Origin: Gracilaria gracilis
Taxonomy: Eukaryota > Rhodophyta > Florideophyceae > Gracilariales > Gracilariaceae
DNA length: 64,000 nucleotides
NCBI GenBank assembly: GCA_030374805.1
Contig: JARGSG010000111.1
Coordinates: 1-64,000 of the forward strand
Reading direction: 5' to 3'
Below the pieces are notes generated by a model. The model was not told the DNA's origin. It ran no database searches and worked only from the letters and a program-made list of their open reading frames with translations. Below, one piece after another: positions 1 to 13,105 of this stretch. Every line of letters starts with the position of its first letter. Within the stretch, counting starts at the first letter, position 1. Position numbers and translations under genes: made by a program.

Positions 1-3000
1 TATCTTTTCTGATATCGTGAAAGCTTTGCGTAGAGCCCGTTTCTTTTAGACGCCTCTGTGACATGAAACTCGACCTCCATCATGATGCGAGCAAAACAGA
101 AACCTCAAGTTGGTTCGCATCTTGCTTCCGGGTTCGGCTCTATCGTTTTAATAAGGGTGTCTTCCATCTAGTACAAACTTTTATATGGGGGCAGAAACGC
201 CAAGAGGCCGAATAGATTATGGCCGGGAGGTGGAAACGATACCGAAGAATCAAAGAACTCGCCGTAAATATCCAACAGGACTGAGTTTAGGCGACGCTGG
301 TAGTCCTCTTCCGCAAGAGGGCGAATAAATTCCATATGTTTGGAGACCCTAGCGATACAGCTCGGGACTGTCCTGCCATTTACTGGGACATGCAATAACC
401 GTTGAAACTACGAAAACTCGCTGGACTTTTTGGGACCATGGGTTGATTCCGGAATCGCCACGAGCATTGTGCATCGAAGAAATCGTGTGATCAAAGGCAT
501 CTCTTGGGCGGACGACATGCGAGAGGTTTTGAAGCGTAGACCCCGCCATAAGCAAAGGGTGCTCCATGGCACCTTCATGAAACAACGGAGCTGATGGAAG
601 GCATGGTACAGCGACGCCCTGGTATGGGTCTACTGAATCACGAGTTTTTCCAAACGGCATTCATTTTCGATGTTCCTGATGGGCAAGAAAAATAGCACTA
701 CCATCTAATGGGTATAGTGTGTTGTGCTCCGACTTTGCCGTTGCGGTAAATTCCAATGGGATGTATGTAGTACCACGAAGTACACAGAGCGGCCCACGGA
801 AAGCAAGGATGGCGGGCCCAGAGACGGTCCCATATTTGTGCACGTAAACCTTCGCAAGCCCGCAATTGTGTACTAATTTTCAACTTGTAGTTTCTGTGCC
901 GTAAATAGTGTAGATAGTACACTTGGTGCACACCGCTAGAGTCTACCAAGCAGGCGTTCGAAGCGCATCGCAGCCCGTATTCAGGCTGCTCGACCTGCAC
1001 GTACCTCCTGAGGTAAAGCTAGAGACCCTCTTCGCTATTGCTAGCCCTCTTCGTAACTAGTATTATTGCGTTATGGTGTACAAGCCATCACTACGTCGCT
1101 CTCCACCTCCTGTAGGAACGAAAGATAGCACTCGCTCATTAAACGGCCGTACTAGTGTTCTCGCTGTTGGTCATTATGTTTCGGACCGTTCCCCCACATG
1201 GTTGGTGCACCGTGCTACTATAAAACACAGATCTTTTCAGTTCGAAGGATGTCGGTTGTCGTCCCCATGAACTATTTTGAAGGGCCAGCGATGTACTTCT
1301 AAACTAACTTTACATTGGTGCAAACTACCAATTGTTTCAAGTGCAACCAGCAAGACGCAATCCCATGCAAACGAGGCAGCAACCCTCTGAATTCTCACTA
1401 CACTACAGAGAACATCCTAAAATACCAAATCCGAATTTGAACCGTACCAAAATTTGTTACAGGCGTCGACGGACGTTACTGTTGTGGACGAAAACGAACC
1501 AAAGTTATTCGACGGGGACGGTTTTTTGAGGGTTCGAAGTTCGAAATGGCGCAGTTGGAATGCTTTTTTGAGGCAAGAAGCAACTGAAATTTATGGCTAC
1601 AACAGCTTAAAGTTTTTGTTAGGGGGTGGAATCTGGCATGCTTGTAGCAAATCGTTCAAGTGCCATGAAATATCTTAAACAGTGGCCTGTGCGTTGCGAA
1701 AATTGTTTCCATTCAATATTCTATTTCCTTATCTTCCGAGTATTCAGCCAGCTCTCGAAAAGAAACTACTGTTATACCCTCCAAAAGACCTACTTATACC
1801 CTGTCAGAGCTTTGCAAAGCTTGATACGTAAAAAAAGTTGGAAACCTTTATCGAACTGTAGAAATTTTTCTTAGACTGAACTTGTATCAAACGCTTTGTC
1901 AAATTGTTCAAGAAAGGGTAACCACACAAATGCTTCTCACATAAATAGAATTTTGCGTGAATTAAAAGAGGTCAAAGATTATTTTCAAGCAGTCCATTAG
2001 TGTATATTATGTTCAAAGATTATATCTCGTGTCGTAATGGAAGTGCTCCGGAAAGAAAACTTTTATGGATGAAATTCCTTTGTTTATTGTGCATGGAAGG
2101 GAAGAAAAATAGGTTTCAAACGTTCTGTAATATTGAACATATGCTATTTTATTTACTGAGTTTCATAAATAATTAAATTGTTTTTGAAGAATAGATCTCG
2201 TCAATATTAGTACATTTTTTTCTGGTCTCATTCAATATCCATCTACCATGTTGTTGGTAGTCTTTGGGGTGAACACTATAATCCCCATTATTAGTAATGT
2301 AGATGTCAATGACGGCATGTACCAAAGTTGAGATACAGGCAATGTATTTTTTTTGAATTTTTATTGGTTGATATGGTAGTTAAGTTATGCAGAATTCGTC
2401 TCTAGAAACTAGGAAAAATGCGCCTTGTGACACGAGGCATTTTGCCGAGGCAAAAAATACCTCTACGTTTGCACTTTAGGAACTACGGGAACGAAAAAAT
2501 TCTATAAATAAGCGGGAGGAAATTGGATATATTCCAATTTAGAACTACAATGCCAACACAGCAAGCATTGCTAATTTTTATCCCAGATTGGAACAACCTT
2601 GTTTCTGCATTGGATCCTAGAACCAAACCTTTGCTCCCGCGAAGGAGCTTTGCAAATAGAATGTGCCTTGTACAGGCAAATTCTTATAGAATATTTTTAT
2701 TAAACAAATTTTGGCTTGCTTTTGTAACAAGGTCGCGTTTGCAACGACAGGCTGTTTAATTAGCAAGGCCATATGTTGACGTCTCGGCCTGATTTCAAAA
2801 TATGCCAGAGAATCAAAGTGCGCCTCAGGACCGGCCGACTATTCTTCAGCTTACATCCTAATGTACTGTCTTCGGCATACTCGACTTGTTCTTTTCCTGT
2901 GTCAAGAGCTTTGTTTACGTATTGCTCAGTGAGCAATATTTAAACTTTGCCCTTGTACTAATGAGGTATACTCAGTAACACAAATAATTCAGACGCTTCA

Positions 3001-6000
3001 ACCGGATGGGCTGTACGTTAATTTCAAACCGCAGCTTCTCAATGGCCTTAATGAACAAGCAGATATGTTTGCCATACAAACAAAACCCAGTTCACCGGAG
3101 CTGTGCTTTGTAGCAAACCGGGTAGTACTCTTATTTTCAGTGATGAGAGCATGTCGATTTCTACACGAACAAAACAGAAGAAAGTTTTTACTTCTCTGCT
3201 TTCTGCTTTGCTTGGCCATACCAGCTTTTAATTCTCATTGGCAACAATTCGTTTCTATCCTGTCCACACCTGTTCGTGAAAGCCTCTTTGGTCGTTCATC
3301 GTTGAACTCGCAACAAGACAAAGTAAAAATGTTCAGAATAGCCTACCATTTCAAACCATTTTAACTCGTTAAAACCTAAAATTTCTTATTTCTTCTATAG
3401 TAGACTTAAGAACGAGCCAATGAGACAAAGAGGTGGCTTTTGACCTTGTGGTTCTTAGAGGATCTGAAATTGATTGAAGAATACGTTCTGACCCAACAAC
3501 GAAGAGACTGTGCACGATACAGTACAACATCTCAGTCGTGCTGCACAACCGCAGCTGCTGATTGTCCCCGAAGATTTGGAAGCTGTTATGGATCCCAAAA
3601 ATGAAGGTGGGTCGTGATATAATCGTACCTGCATGCTCTAACGATACTATGCTGCCTTTGTTTCTACAATCTACCTGCAAACTTTACGTGTTTCTGATGC
3701 TTCCACTACGTTGTTATGTTCAACGAGTGTCGTTTCGGTCTTTTCACTTTATTTCAGCCCTGTGACTGCGTAGACCAATTCGCCTTTCCTTCATTCACTT
3801 TTGCTCCTTCAGTGGCGAGAGGATCCCTGCGCAACCCTTGCCATTCGAGTATGTGGTTCACTTGGTTTCGTGAGATTAGAAGGTTTTGCTACTCGTAGTA
3901 CGGAATCTATAATTGAAAAACCTTGGGCGTTCGCTACGAAACAGCACACACTTATTTGACAGTGAGCACATTCCTTGCCCCCAGTTTATATTGAAGATAC
4001 CGAACCATTTTGAAACCTACTAGGGAACCAAAACATAATCAGAAGACCTCCCTTTCTACTTTACTCAACATTATACCGTAACAGAGTTTATCGCATATAC
4101 CGCAACCGGCGAGAAAAAGGGAGGCAATACTTTTTCGCTGTCATACGCGACTAATTTGGATGGAAAAGAAGCAGCTCCATGTTTTTCTAGGGAATCTTGT
4201 GCTTCTCAAAGCCCACCAGAGAGCGCTCAGATGACAGAAGTGGTGATTCTTTTATACTTGTTCTCACATCGGATAATAAAGACGTGACGCGTAGCAAATG
4301 ACGAGGGACACCTTGCTACTAGGTTCAGCTTGGTTTTTTGGTGGTAGAGAAAAATGTTTTTAAATATTCTTAGTTCAATGCGTCATACGGCCACAACAAT
4401 GCGCGCAAAAGCGCTTATAAAGCGTATATATACGAACGATATGTCTTCTTAGGAACGCGTAGTAGTATTTAAATACCGCATTGCGTTTTGGAAGCGACAT
4501 GCGAAGTATGGCTGGAGGACGCTAGATACTACATGTAGTTAAAGTAAGAATGATTTTATTGATTTTACACCAAACCGGCTGTAGCTAGATTTCTGGTCAC
4601 AGTATTTGGCCCATCCAGAAGGTGTTTACTGTGGAGGAGTTTTTTCTGCCAAGAGCATAGCGTTATAAACATCGAGAGAAGTATCTTTCTGTCTCTCGAT
4701 GTTATGATACCGAAAAAAACAATATACGTGGACTACAAGTTGACATTCACTGCAGGAGAAATTTGCATATTCTTTTGCGATCGGTTTACGAAAACCGAAT
4801 TCATAGAACACAATTAACTCTCTTTCGTCCTTCAATTTCAAGCAAAGTATAGGATGCTTTAGAAGAACTCTGTGCGGCGAAATTGCTTTTGGTGCTTTCC
4901 TTATGTGAACTGATTGGTGTGAGTGATGGTCCCTTCTGTTTGTACTCAAAACGATCTTCTAATTATTGCGTAATAACCCGCTGCTTGAAGCCTGCAATAT
5001 CAATCAAAGACTTGCCACTCGGGGTAATGGCATTTAAGAGCGCGTGACTTTTCAGTATGTTCGCACCCAAAACGAAAGTAAACAAACTCATCGTGACCCG
5101 CCTCTCTCGCCGTATTGTCACCAAACCTGACGAAAACTGGTCAAAGCGATCGACGCGGTTCATGAAAAGATTGTAAGCAACAACAATGGTCGGGTCCTGT
5201 AGCGTTGTGCGTCACATTGCTTCTTTGCCAGTCCATCGCTGCATTGGCGCAAGGCCGTGAACGCATTTGATCTCATGATTTTCCGCTGACTGGATTCTTT
5301 ATCTTGGTTTGTCTGCCAAATCGTCGGGATAGAATGATACTCTGATCCTTTTTTTGAAAACGATGCACCCTGAGTTCTCGCAAACTCGGGGTGGATCGCT
5401 TGCAGTAAGAACTTTCTCGTACATATGCACTAACCACCAGTTTCCACGTTTTGTATGCTTCAAAATTTCGATTGCTTACTTTAGAGCCGGACGATTTGCG
5501 CCGTCAAAATTACTGAAACGAACGGTGCCCAGAACCTAGCATTCGTTGTCACTAAGACGTTGTAACTATAGTGCTAGAGAGATGCAGTTATAAAAACTTT
5601 CAGTTCCATTGCAAAACTCAAACTGAGAATGAGCACACAAGGTGTCCAAGCCCTTGCTCCTTGGTGAGGTAGACTCAGAAGATAAGCCCTACGGATACGG
5701 ATAGATCGGTGTGTGAAACCCGCCGTATGTCGGAAATACCGCGGAGGTGGGTGGAAGGATCTCGAAGGAAGCCAGTGTACGGGAACGTCACGTGTCCACG
5801 GAGCCTCGTGAAAGACGGAGACAAAGGGGTATAAACAAGGGAGAACCTGTAGGGTCTTGCGACAAACACCAGGTAGACCCGAAGGAGGGTAAAGAAAGAG
5901 GGGAAACTAGACACGGTATTGTGTAATAAGCCCACATGGCAGAACTCTATAAAGAGGCGAGAAAGCTATCCAGACACTGGTAAGCAGACATCTGCACAAT

Positions 6001-6337
6001 GAATTATTAGTCCGAAGAAAATATAGTGTCGGATCAGTGTACTTGAAAGATCCCTTTCGAATGAAATGAACGAAACCGTACGCGGTCATCCTCCGAAGGA
6101 GTTTTGCACGTCGCTCAGGCGATCAATAAAGATCTTCGAACAAGTTTGAGGTTACTTTGTCAAGACGAAGGCCATGCAGCCATCGCCTGAGTAGTTTCAC
6201 AAAATGAACTAAAAACAATGAACTAAAATAGTGCCAAGTGAGGCAGGTCCGTACACGTGATGTACCTGTGTAGGCTCGCCATAGCGAGGAGTAAATTAAA
6301 TATTTACCCCGAAGTGTCTCTGTAAACAGATCCAATT
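1..6337. other. No recognisable gene
   Basis: I see only short open frames with no recognisable motif on either strand. Base composition is moderately AT-rich, especially near 1900-2500. A 107-codon minus-strand frame at 4626-4949 contains a Cys-x2-Cys pair (FSCSECQ) but has no ATG at its start and no family resemblance I can name. The stretch may be decayed repeats or intergenic DNA. Confidence 0.5.
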
Positions 6338-6853
6338 TCATGCACGCGCACGCGCGACCAACTGTAAACCAGTTATGGCTTCACCCACCCGCCAGGGTGT
6401 CACTGTTTCTCCATGCCAGGAGTGCAATTCCTCTTCATACCTCACCCATGGGAGGTACTCGGAAAGGTGAGATTTTATGAGATGGATACACGTCAGAGCC
6501 GAGGAAACGGGCTGCTCTACATCCATGCCCATAAGCCTTCCATTCTTAGGTATCGGGTACAAATGTGTTTGGTAAACCAATTGTGCTCACCAAAGAGCAG
6601 ACGCAGACGACTTTGAAACCAATATCCCTTCCAATTTCCAATCTGCCGCTCCCCTTACGCCGCGAAACACAATTTCGTATCTTGCGAAAGGCATTTGGCC
6701 AGTTCTGTTGCCAGATACATTATCTTGGAAGCTATGCAAGTACGCATGAGGGCATCTTATCGTCGGGTAAAACCGTATGACACACTTCACACGCTTTGAC
6801 TTCATGTACGAACGAGCCCGTGCACGGCATTTTGCAGCGTATATTACTTTCAT
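6338..6853 (-). pseudogene. Broken open frame, unknown product
   Basis: One minus-strand reading frame stays open for about 172 codons and is interrupted by a single TGA at 6587-6589. The translated text on both sides is mixed in composition, as expected of a real protein rather than a low-complexity shadow. It contains a basic segment (MKSKRVKCVIRF) and, after the stop, the segment HLYPIPKNGRLMGMDVEQPV. I recognise no family. It may be the remnant of a mobile-element protein, or an exon whose TGA lies in an intron. The call rests only on frame continuity. Confidence 0.2.
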
Positions 6854-6918
6854 CTAAAGAGCTAACTCCTACTGGCATTGGAAGTGTAGCTGCGTTTCCA
6901 ACAAAATGTTCCAGGGAT

Positions 6919-7218
6919 TTAACACTGTGTCAAATCGGATCTGCAACGGCTACACAAGGTTCCTGGGCTAAGTGAAGACGTAGTGCTGAGCAATAATTTA
7001 GAAACGTATCGCGAATCATGATCTTTTTGAACATTAAAGTTCCCAGCCAATGTGAAGGGCACCAGTGGCCTCTGAGCCTCTTCAAATGTTGTAAAGATGC
7101 CACGAGTTTCAGTCCCAGGAAGGCTAATAACTCGTCCATTCGCAAAGCCTTGGTACTTTTTACCTTCTGGAAAGCTCTCTGGGTGTCCATATTCTGATAT
7201 ATTGTAAGAATATTCCAT
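6919..7218 (-). CDS. Small hypothetical ORF (99 aa)
   Basis: It starts with a true ATG (reverse complement of 7216-7218) and reads 99 residues to a stop. Composition is balanced, with Gly/Pro turns and no low complexity, and the N terminus begins MEYSYNISEYGHPESFPEG. No domain, signal peptide or membrane segment is visible. It lies just upstream, in the same direction, of the broken frame at 6338-6853, so both may be exons or debris of one locus. Chance occurrence cannot be excluded. Confidence 0.2.
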   Translation of the reverse strand: MEYSYNISEYGHPESFPEGKKYQGFANGRVISLPGTETRGIFTTFEEAQRPLVPFTLAGNFNVQKDHDSRYVSKLLLSTTSSLSPGTLCSRCRSDLTQC

Positions 7219-9362
7219 TCAAAAACGACGTAAATAGTTCATTTTCTCGTCTGTGTTCATAAGCTCTTCTAATTAGAGTATCCTTTTTCTTAAGAACAAT
7301 CTACTTCAAAGTTTCCATAGGAAGCAGTATAGTGTGATCTCGTTCAGTGCTGTTACGTCAGCGGCACGAAGATCTGTGGGAGTCAAGTCTTGTTCATCGT
7401 TATGGAAAAATTTCTAATAGTGTCATAATTACACTCCATAACATTCGGCGCGGCAATGTCGGCATCTTCTTTGCTGAGTATCGGGAATTCATTCTTTGGG
7501 TTTGATATACTTGCGCTGAATATCTGCCATTATGAGAGCAGTTAGTGTGGGATGGAAGGAACATCTCCGATCATTTTGGCGTTTTGCTGTATTCTGGGAG
7601 GGCAGTGTTCTGTGTATTGGGGAGCTTTTTGGTCAGTGAAGTTTCAACTGGCACAATGAAAGAACGAGATGGTGGCTGGTGCAGGTGTTTGGACATGGAA
7701 CACCACTTAACTTAGGTGTCTCTCTTTCTCGATGGTTCTTTTTGGAGCAATACCTCGCTATGAAACCAGCACGATTGGCGGTGATCTGTCAAGATCTAAT
7801 AAAGAACATTCGCGTATGTCTACTACTGTAGACATAAGCGACGTAAACACTTGGCACATAGACATCTAATATTTCTCTACGATACCCAATAAGCTTTGTA
7901 GCCTAAGTCTACGTTTGTAGACTTATACAGACTTATACAGTGCCACCGGAAAGTATAAGAAACATGGCCTATCATAAAAGTAGCCGTTTCAGGCCTTCCA
8001 TTTCAAAATTCATTTACATATAGAGACGTAACGTATAAATAAACCAATAGAAAAGTGTCAATATCTTTCCATTTCACTTCTGTGACCGATGACGGCCATA
8101 TTCGTTATTGAAAGCCTTTGTAATTATACGATTCATACAATCATAAGCCCTTCAAAAACAAACCACCGACCTTCCCACTCATTCTAGTAGTGTGTAGAGC
8201 CCCACTTCCACTCCAGAACCTCCATGCACCTTCTTTGCATAGAATTTGCGATCGTGGAGGGCAATACCCGGCGAGGGGAAGATCAGGAGGGCGTTCGAAT
8301 CTTTCTCCCTGTAAGTGTAGTAGATCGAACAGAGCATTTTCTACCAGACCGACTATGTCAGGGTGTAAGGCCGAAATTTGCCTTCACGACAAGCGAGAGA
8401 AGTGAGGTAAGAACCAGAAGTGACCACGCAAGCGTGTCCCGTCTTCCAAAGGAAGTAGTTAGTCTACCGTGTGGCGAGTGTGACGCACTTTGAATACGAG
8501 CCACGAGTGGCAGAAACGCCACTCAAGACAATGGGCAAAAAGGGGCAAAATTCACAAGAGCAGTGACAGCGAAACGGCAGAGCCGGAATAAACCTTGTAT
8601 AAGAGCACACAAGACAACAGTTGGTAGATCTGTAGTACAGTGAGGGCCACGGGGGTCCTAATGTGGCTACTAGAATAGACTAATAGGATGATAGAATGGA
8701 AACAACAGTAGCTAATATTGATAGATATATTTGCGTGGTGCACCAGACTGGTGGCTTCTCAACTTGCTACTCGTGGATACCACGCTGGAAGTCGAGCCCC
8801 GCTCACCCTTAAGGTGACCGTGGCCCTCCCTCAGAGACTACTTTGTAAAACGTTAAGCACCTTCGGGCTAAGTCTATGGCCACCTGGTTTCTGCAGTTAA
8901 CCTCATGGTTTAGCTAGGACTATTCAGGCTTTAATTACCCGCTGCATGCCGTATGCCAGGCCTACCGAGCGTTAACGGTCTAGCCAGCTGCTACCTCGCG
9001 TCTTCAGTGGTTTGTGCTCCCACAACCTCTTTGGTATCTTCTACAACACCTTCTAGGTTGAGCCCTCGCACACTCCATAGCTATGCGTCAACACGAACTA
9101 CCTCATTGGTTTGCGGTATCTGCCATTTTACCACATTTTTCTCTCCCTACGTAGAATTGTAGAAGTACCAACTGGGTAAATATTAATTTTTTGAAAGGAA
9201 GAAAGTGGAATTGGAATACCGTTTGGAGTGTGAGGGTGACCGGAAAGCGATTTCGTGGATTATCAGTTTACCTATTTCGATATTTCTACGTTTACATGAC
9301 CTAAGGGTTCATCGATTCGACGAACGGGCAAACGCCCATCCTCTTCCTTCGTCCGACCAATC
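7219..9362. other. No recognisable gene
   Basis: Only short frames occur. There is a short tandem duplication around 7919-7940 (AGACTTATAC repeated). I see no coding region, RNA gene or element end here. Confidence 0.5.
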
Positions 9363-11277
9363 TTGGAAAACCCAGAAGACCAATTGAGAAAGAATACCGT
9401 GAAGCTCTATGCCAAAGACGAGGAGCAGAGGGCTAGATATACCGCTCCCCTGGCGATCGAAGTTGCAGAGTCCGAATCTTTGGTGGGGCGGGAGGCCACC
9501 ACGTCTGAACAATTGGTATTAAGCGAGGAAAAAAACCTAAAGTGATTGTCCCTCATTTGGACCTGTAGGCAACTAACAGAATTGTCATTGATCGCGCAGT
9601 TCAGGAACTTTCCAATCAAGTACCTACGTTTGTGTATCAATTCCTGGAGTAAGACACTCGGAATTACGTTGTCCAAATGGTGCAGCAGACCCTGTAGGAG
9701 TGTCATCAGGTACCCCCGCAGGAGCCGCGGAGCGTACAAGTTTTGTGTCCAACAATCAAGGGAACCCACAGGTCTCTATGGCTGTGGAGGCTGTCCAAGA
9801 CAACCTTTCAGTTAACCAAATTGGTGAGAAGCCAAACGAACTACTCCGGAACAGGGCAGAGCCTCAAAAAGAAGACGGGCTGAGGTTTACATACCTCCTG
9901 AAACCTAATGGTAGAGCCCAACAGGACGACACGAAGGGAACTCTTAGTGGTGTTGGTTCGTCGGACGCAGAGGATGAGCCGCGATGGAAGCCAAAAGAAA
10001 AAAAGAAAACCAATAGGAGGAAAAAGACGGGCCGCGGGTCGGGCCTAGATTGTTTGAGCCCCGAAACCGATTCGAATTCGCCATACGACGACGAGCGTAA
10101 GGATAAAAAGAGAAGGAAGGAATCTCACTTGAAGAAGGTGACGAAAGACCGTAAGGGTAAAACCAGGTGGCACCAGGACTCGTCGGAGTCCAATTCCGAC
10201 ACGGATTATGACCTGAGGGTTATGCACCCGCTGAACGATCTCTTCACCAACGGGGATCATTACAGGGCCTCCAGGTTACGGAAAGTTCTGATTACCCTTG
10301 CTCGGTTGCTCAGAAAATAGCGAATCAGCATAAGCCGATTAATTTCTAGATGGGTGATACTACCCTTACAGGTGATGATCCCATGGCGATCATGGACTTC
10401 TTTTGAAGATTCAAGATCTCATGTGACCAGAACGGGTTTTCAGAAGGAGCTTCTCTGCGGTTATTCCAGTTATACGTTAAAGGAAAGGCTGCTTCTCTGC
10501 TCCAAAACGTGATGCAGGGGAATACCCTGGCGGTGGATGAAGACCAAACAGAGATGTTGCGAACTTATTGCGGGGTCGTCAACTACCTTTTGGAAACGTA
10601 CGCAACCGATGACATCATTCAAGAGGCGTACGCGGAAGTTTTAAGCTACCATCAAAGGTCTGGAAACGTCGAATTTTTTCAAGATGGCATCCCATTGCAC
10701 CAATGTTTTGACGGCCATGAGATTGAAGTCGATGCTGGCAGACAACATTGATAAGTCTATTCGTTCTCAAGTGAGAAACTACCTCATTCCAAACAAACCA
10801 CAATGGTCTCTGAAGCCCCGTCGGTCTCTACCACGACCACTATAGTAGTGGGTGAAAAAGTGGAGAACGAGCAGGTTTTCGTTGTACCATACAAGAGGCA
10901 AAGACAGAATCTTCAAACCTCGTACCAGGCGGTTCCTTTTACTTACAGAACTCCGAATGGTTCTCAACAGAAAATACAGACGGCTACAGCGCCCTACTTT
11001 CATCACCTTTAAGGATCCCGCTACTGGTTGTCTCCTTTGCTTCTTTGCCTGTCACCACATCACTTTGGCTACTAAGTGTCCGAATTTGGACCCGCAGGGA
11101 CGCTCCGCAATTCTACAGGTGCGTCAGCAGAACCATCAGGTCGTATTTGGAAACCCAGGTGGAAACCAACCTCAACGGATGAACCATCAGGTCCGGGGCA
11201 ATGTACCTCAACCAGAAAAGGTTAATCTGGTCAGGGAAGGGGATCCGGCCCAACCTATTGGAACGGCTCTCCAGTAG
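9363..11277 (+). pseudogene. Decayed LTR-retroelement gag region
   Basis: Gag is the structural protein of LTR retroelements. The segment at about 10395-10755 reads like a Ty3/gypsy-type capsid region, with a run RFKISCDQNGFSEGASLRLF followed by a helical stretch (LLQNVMQGNT, NYLLETYATDDIIQEAY). Upstream, 9700-10320 encodes a highly charged Lys/Arg/Ser/Asp-rich segment. Downstream, around 11015-11090, a cluster GCLLCFFACHH...KCPNL resembles a nucleocapsid zinc knuckle (CX2C, His, Cys). The pieces lie in different frames with stops between them, so it cannot make one protein as it stands. No flanking LTRs or target duplication could be found, and no reverse transcriptase follows clearly. The retroelement origin is inferred. 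Confidence 0.45.
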
Positions 11278-13105
11278 GCAGTGAACGCCTACCAGTCGGG
11301 GTGGAAGGCACACCGACCGGACTACTTCCGAAAATCTCATTACCATTTGGTTCAACTTCAAAAATTTGTTCTGAAAACAATATTTTCACCGATTGAAAAC
11401 AGTACAACACCGAACAGTATCTAACTGTTTTATAAATCACGTCATCCACAAGTTAAATATCACACTTGGGTTTGCTGGGAACCAAATGATACCATACGTC
11501 TCCTTTTTCGATAAGGAAGCGGGCTTCTACGCCATACTGGTGAGCTAACCGTAGCAGTTGACCCTACGGTTCAGGTTAATGCGATCCAACAGGTGAAGAT
11601 CAATATAACAATAAAGTATATACCACTAGGGAAGGTCAAAACCCCGGGGAGGAAGAGATAGTTGACACCACAGTTGTTCATATATATAATATATCAGGAT
11701 ATATACCGGTCCAGTCAAGCGATTGCACAGAGTTTTATAACACGGTGAATCCTACTGTCCATATCCCTGACAACTTCCTCGTAGGTTATTAGCGTGAACG
11801 GGAGCCAGGTATACATCTTGGTTTTGTGCACATCGCTGTGAAACAGCGAGCCTAAGAAGAGGGATGCCAAAGAAGTTTCCGAACGTCTACCTGCTGGTTT
11901 ATAAACTTTAACGCCTACCAAAGGTTTTCGAACTCCAATAGGGCCATGGAAGAGCGAAGAATTGAAGGAAGGCACAAAATGGTAGCCGGAGATGGCCATG
12001 GGTCATACATCGAAGAAGCTCCAACCGTCGAGGTAAACTACGTTTAAGATTTATTTTTGATAAATGGAATGCCCCTCCAAAGATTGGATAGGCCAAGGAT
12101 ACCGGACGGCACACCATTCCGGACCTCTACCTTACGGCTCCACTCACAACTTGTGAGATCCAATTGCTTACTGTGAACCTGGTGGCGCATGTGAGAGAAG
12201 CCATACATAATAGTCCATAATACTCTGATATCGTCTAAGAAACTATGAGTACCAATGGGTTATGTAACTTCTGCTGCACTCGGTCGGAACCTGGAAACCC
12301 CTGATGCATGCGAGCACCAGAACGAACGACCATAAGGTTTCATTTAAATTTCGGCAACGATTGAAGTCGACAACCAGAGGGAGTTCACGCCGTTACAGTT
12401 CAAAAGGTTCCATACCGATATCGGAAGTTGAGGCTGGTGATAGGGCACTTGACCGTGAGGTGAACTCTAAGTTGCCACCGAAAGGTACATGTATCTATCA
12501 AGTCCCATCAGATCTTGAAAAAATCTGAACAAATAGTTACAATCCAACAATATAAACAACACAGAAATGTGTGCACTGACCGTATCATCAGGAACAGCTC
12601 ATTTGATTTTCGTCACCAACCCGGTGTGTCCACGGCACTCGGCAAGTGCCATGTGTATTTGTCACTCTGCCAACGACAGTGACAATGACACCGGCCTGGT
12701 GAAATCTCTGAATTTCGAATCGCCTGAGAGAAAAGTCACCACTATAAAAGCCCACCACCCGACGTGCTGCCCACTGTAGCGGCAACTCTTGTGCACAAGT
12801 TGGTGGGGAACACATTTGGGTCGTGCCGCGCGGCGCGGCACGACCCAAATATGCTGTACAACGGTACACGTTTCAAATCGACTTCGAAAACGCTGGCACT
12901 TTGAACAGCTGCACTCACACGCTACAAGCTCCTCCACGCCCAGTGCCTCCATACGCCACGCCGATGGCGTTGTACGGGCGGTCGCCGTTGTTCAAAACAC
13001 TGGAATCCTTGCATCACAACTGCAGCACGGCAAGGTGGAGCCGCTACGATTGAACCGCCCGTTTATTTCCTTGGTTGTGCAGCGTACGGCGTCGCTCTTG
13101 CGACT
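11278..13105. other. Probable retroelement debris, no intact gene
   Basis: The stretch continues from the gag relic with scrambled short frames and no reverse transcriptase, integrase or protease motif I can defend. It contains the palindrome at 12814-12850. No cellular gene is recognisable. Confidence 0.4.
12814..12850. repeat. 37-bp near-perfect palindrome
   Basis: The arms ATTTGGGTCGTGCCGCGC and GCGCGGCACGACCCAAAT are exact inverted repeats of 18 bp with one central base. It could be a hairpin terminator, a protein-binding site or the abutted ends of excised elements; the sequence alone does not decide. Confidence 0.85.
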
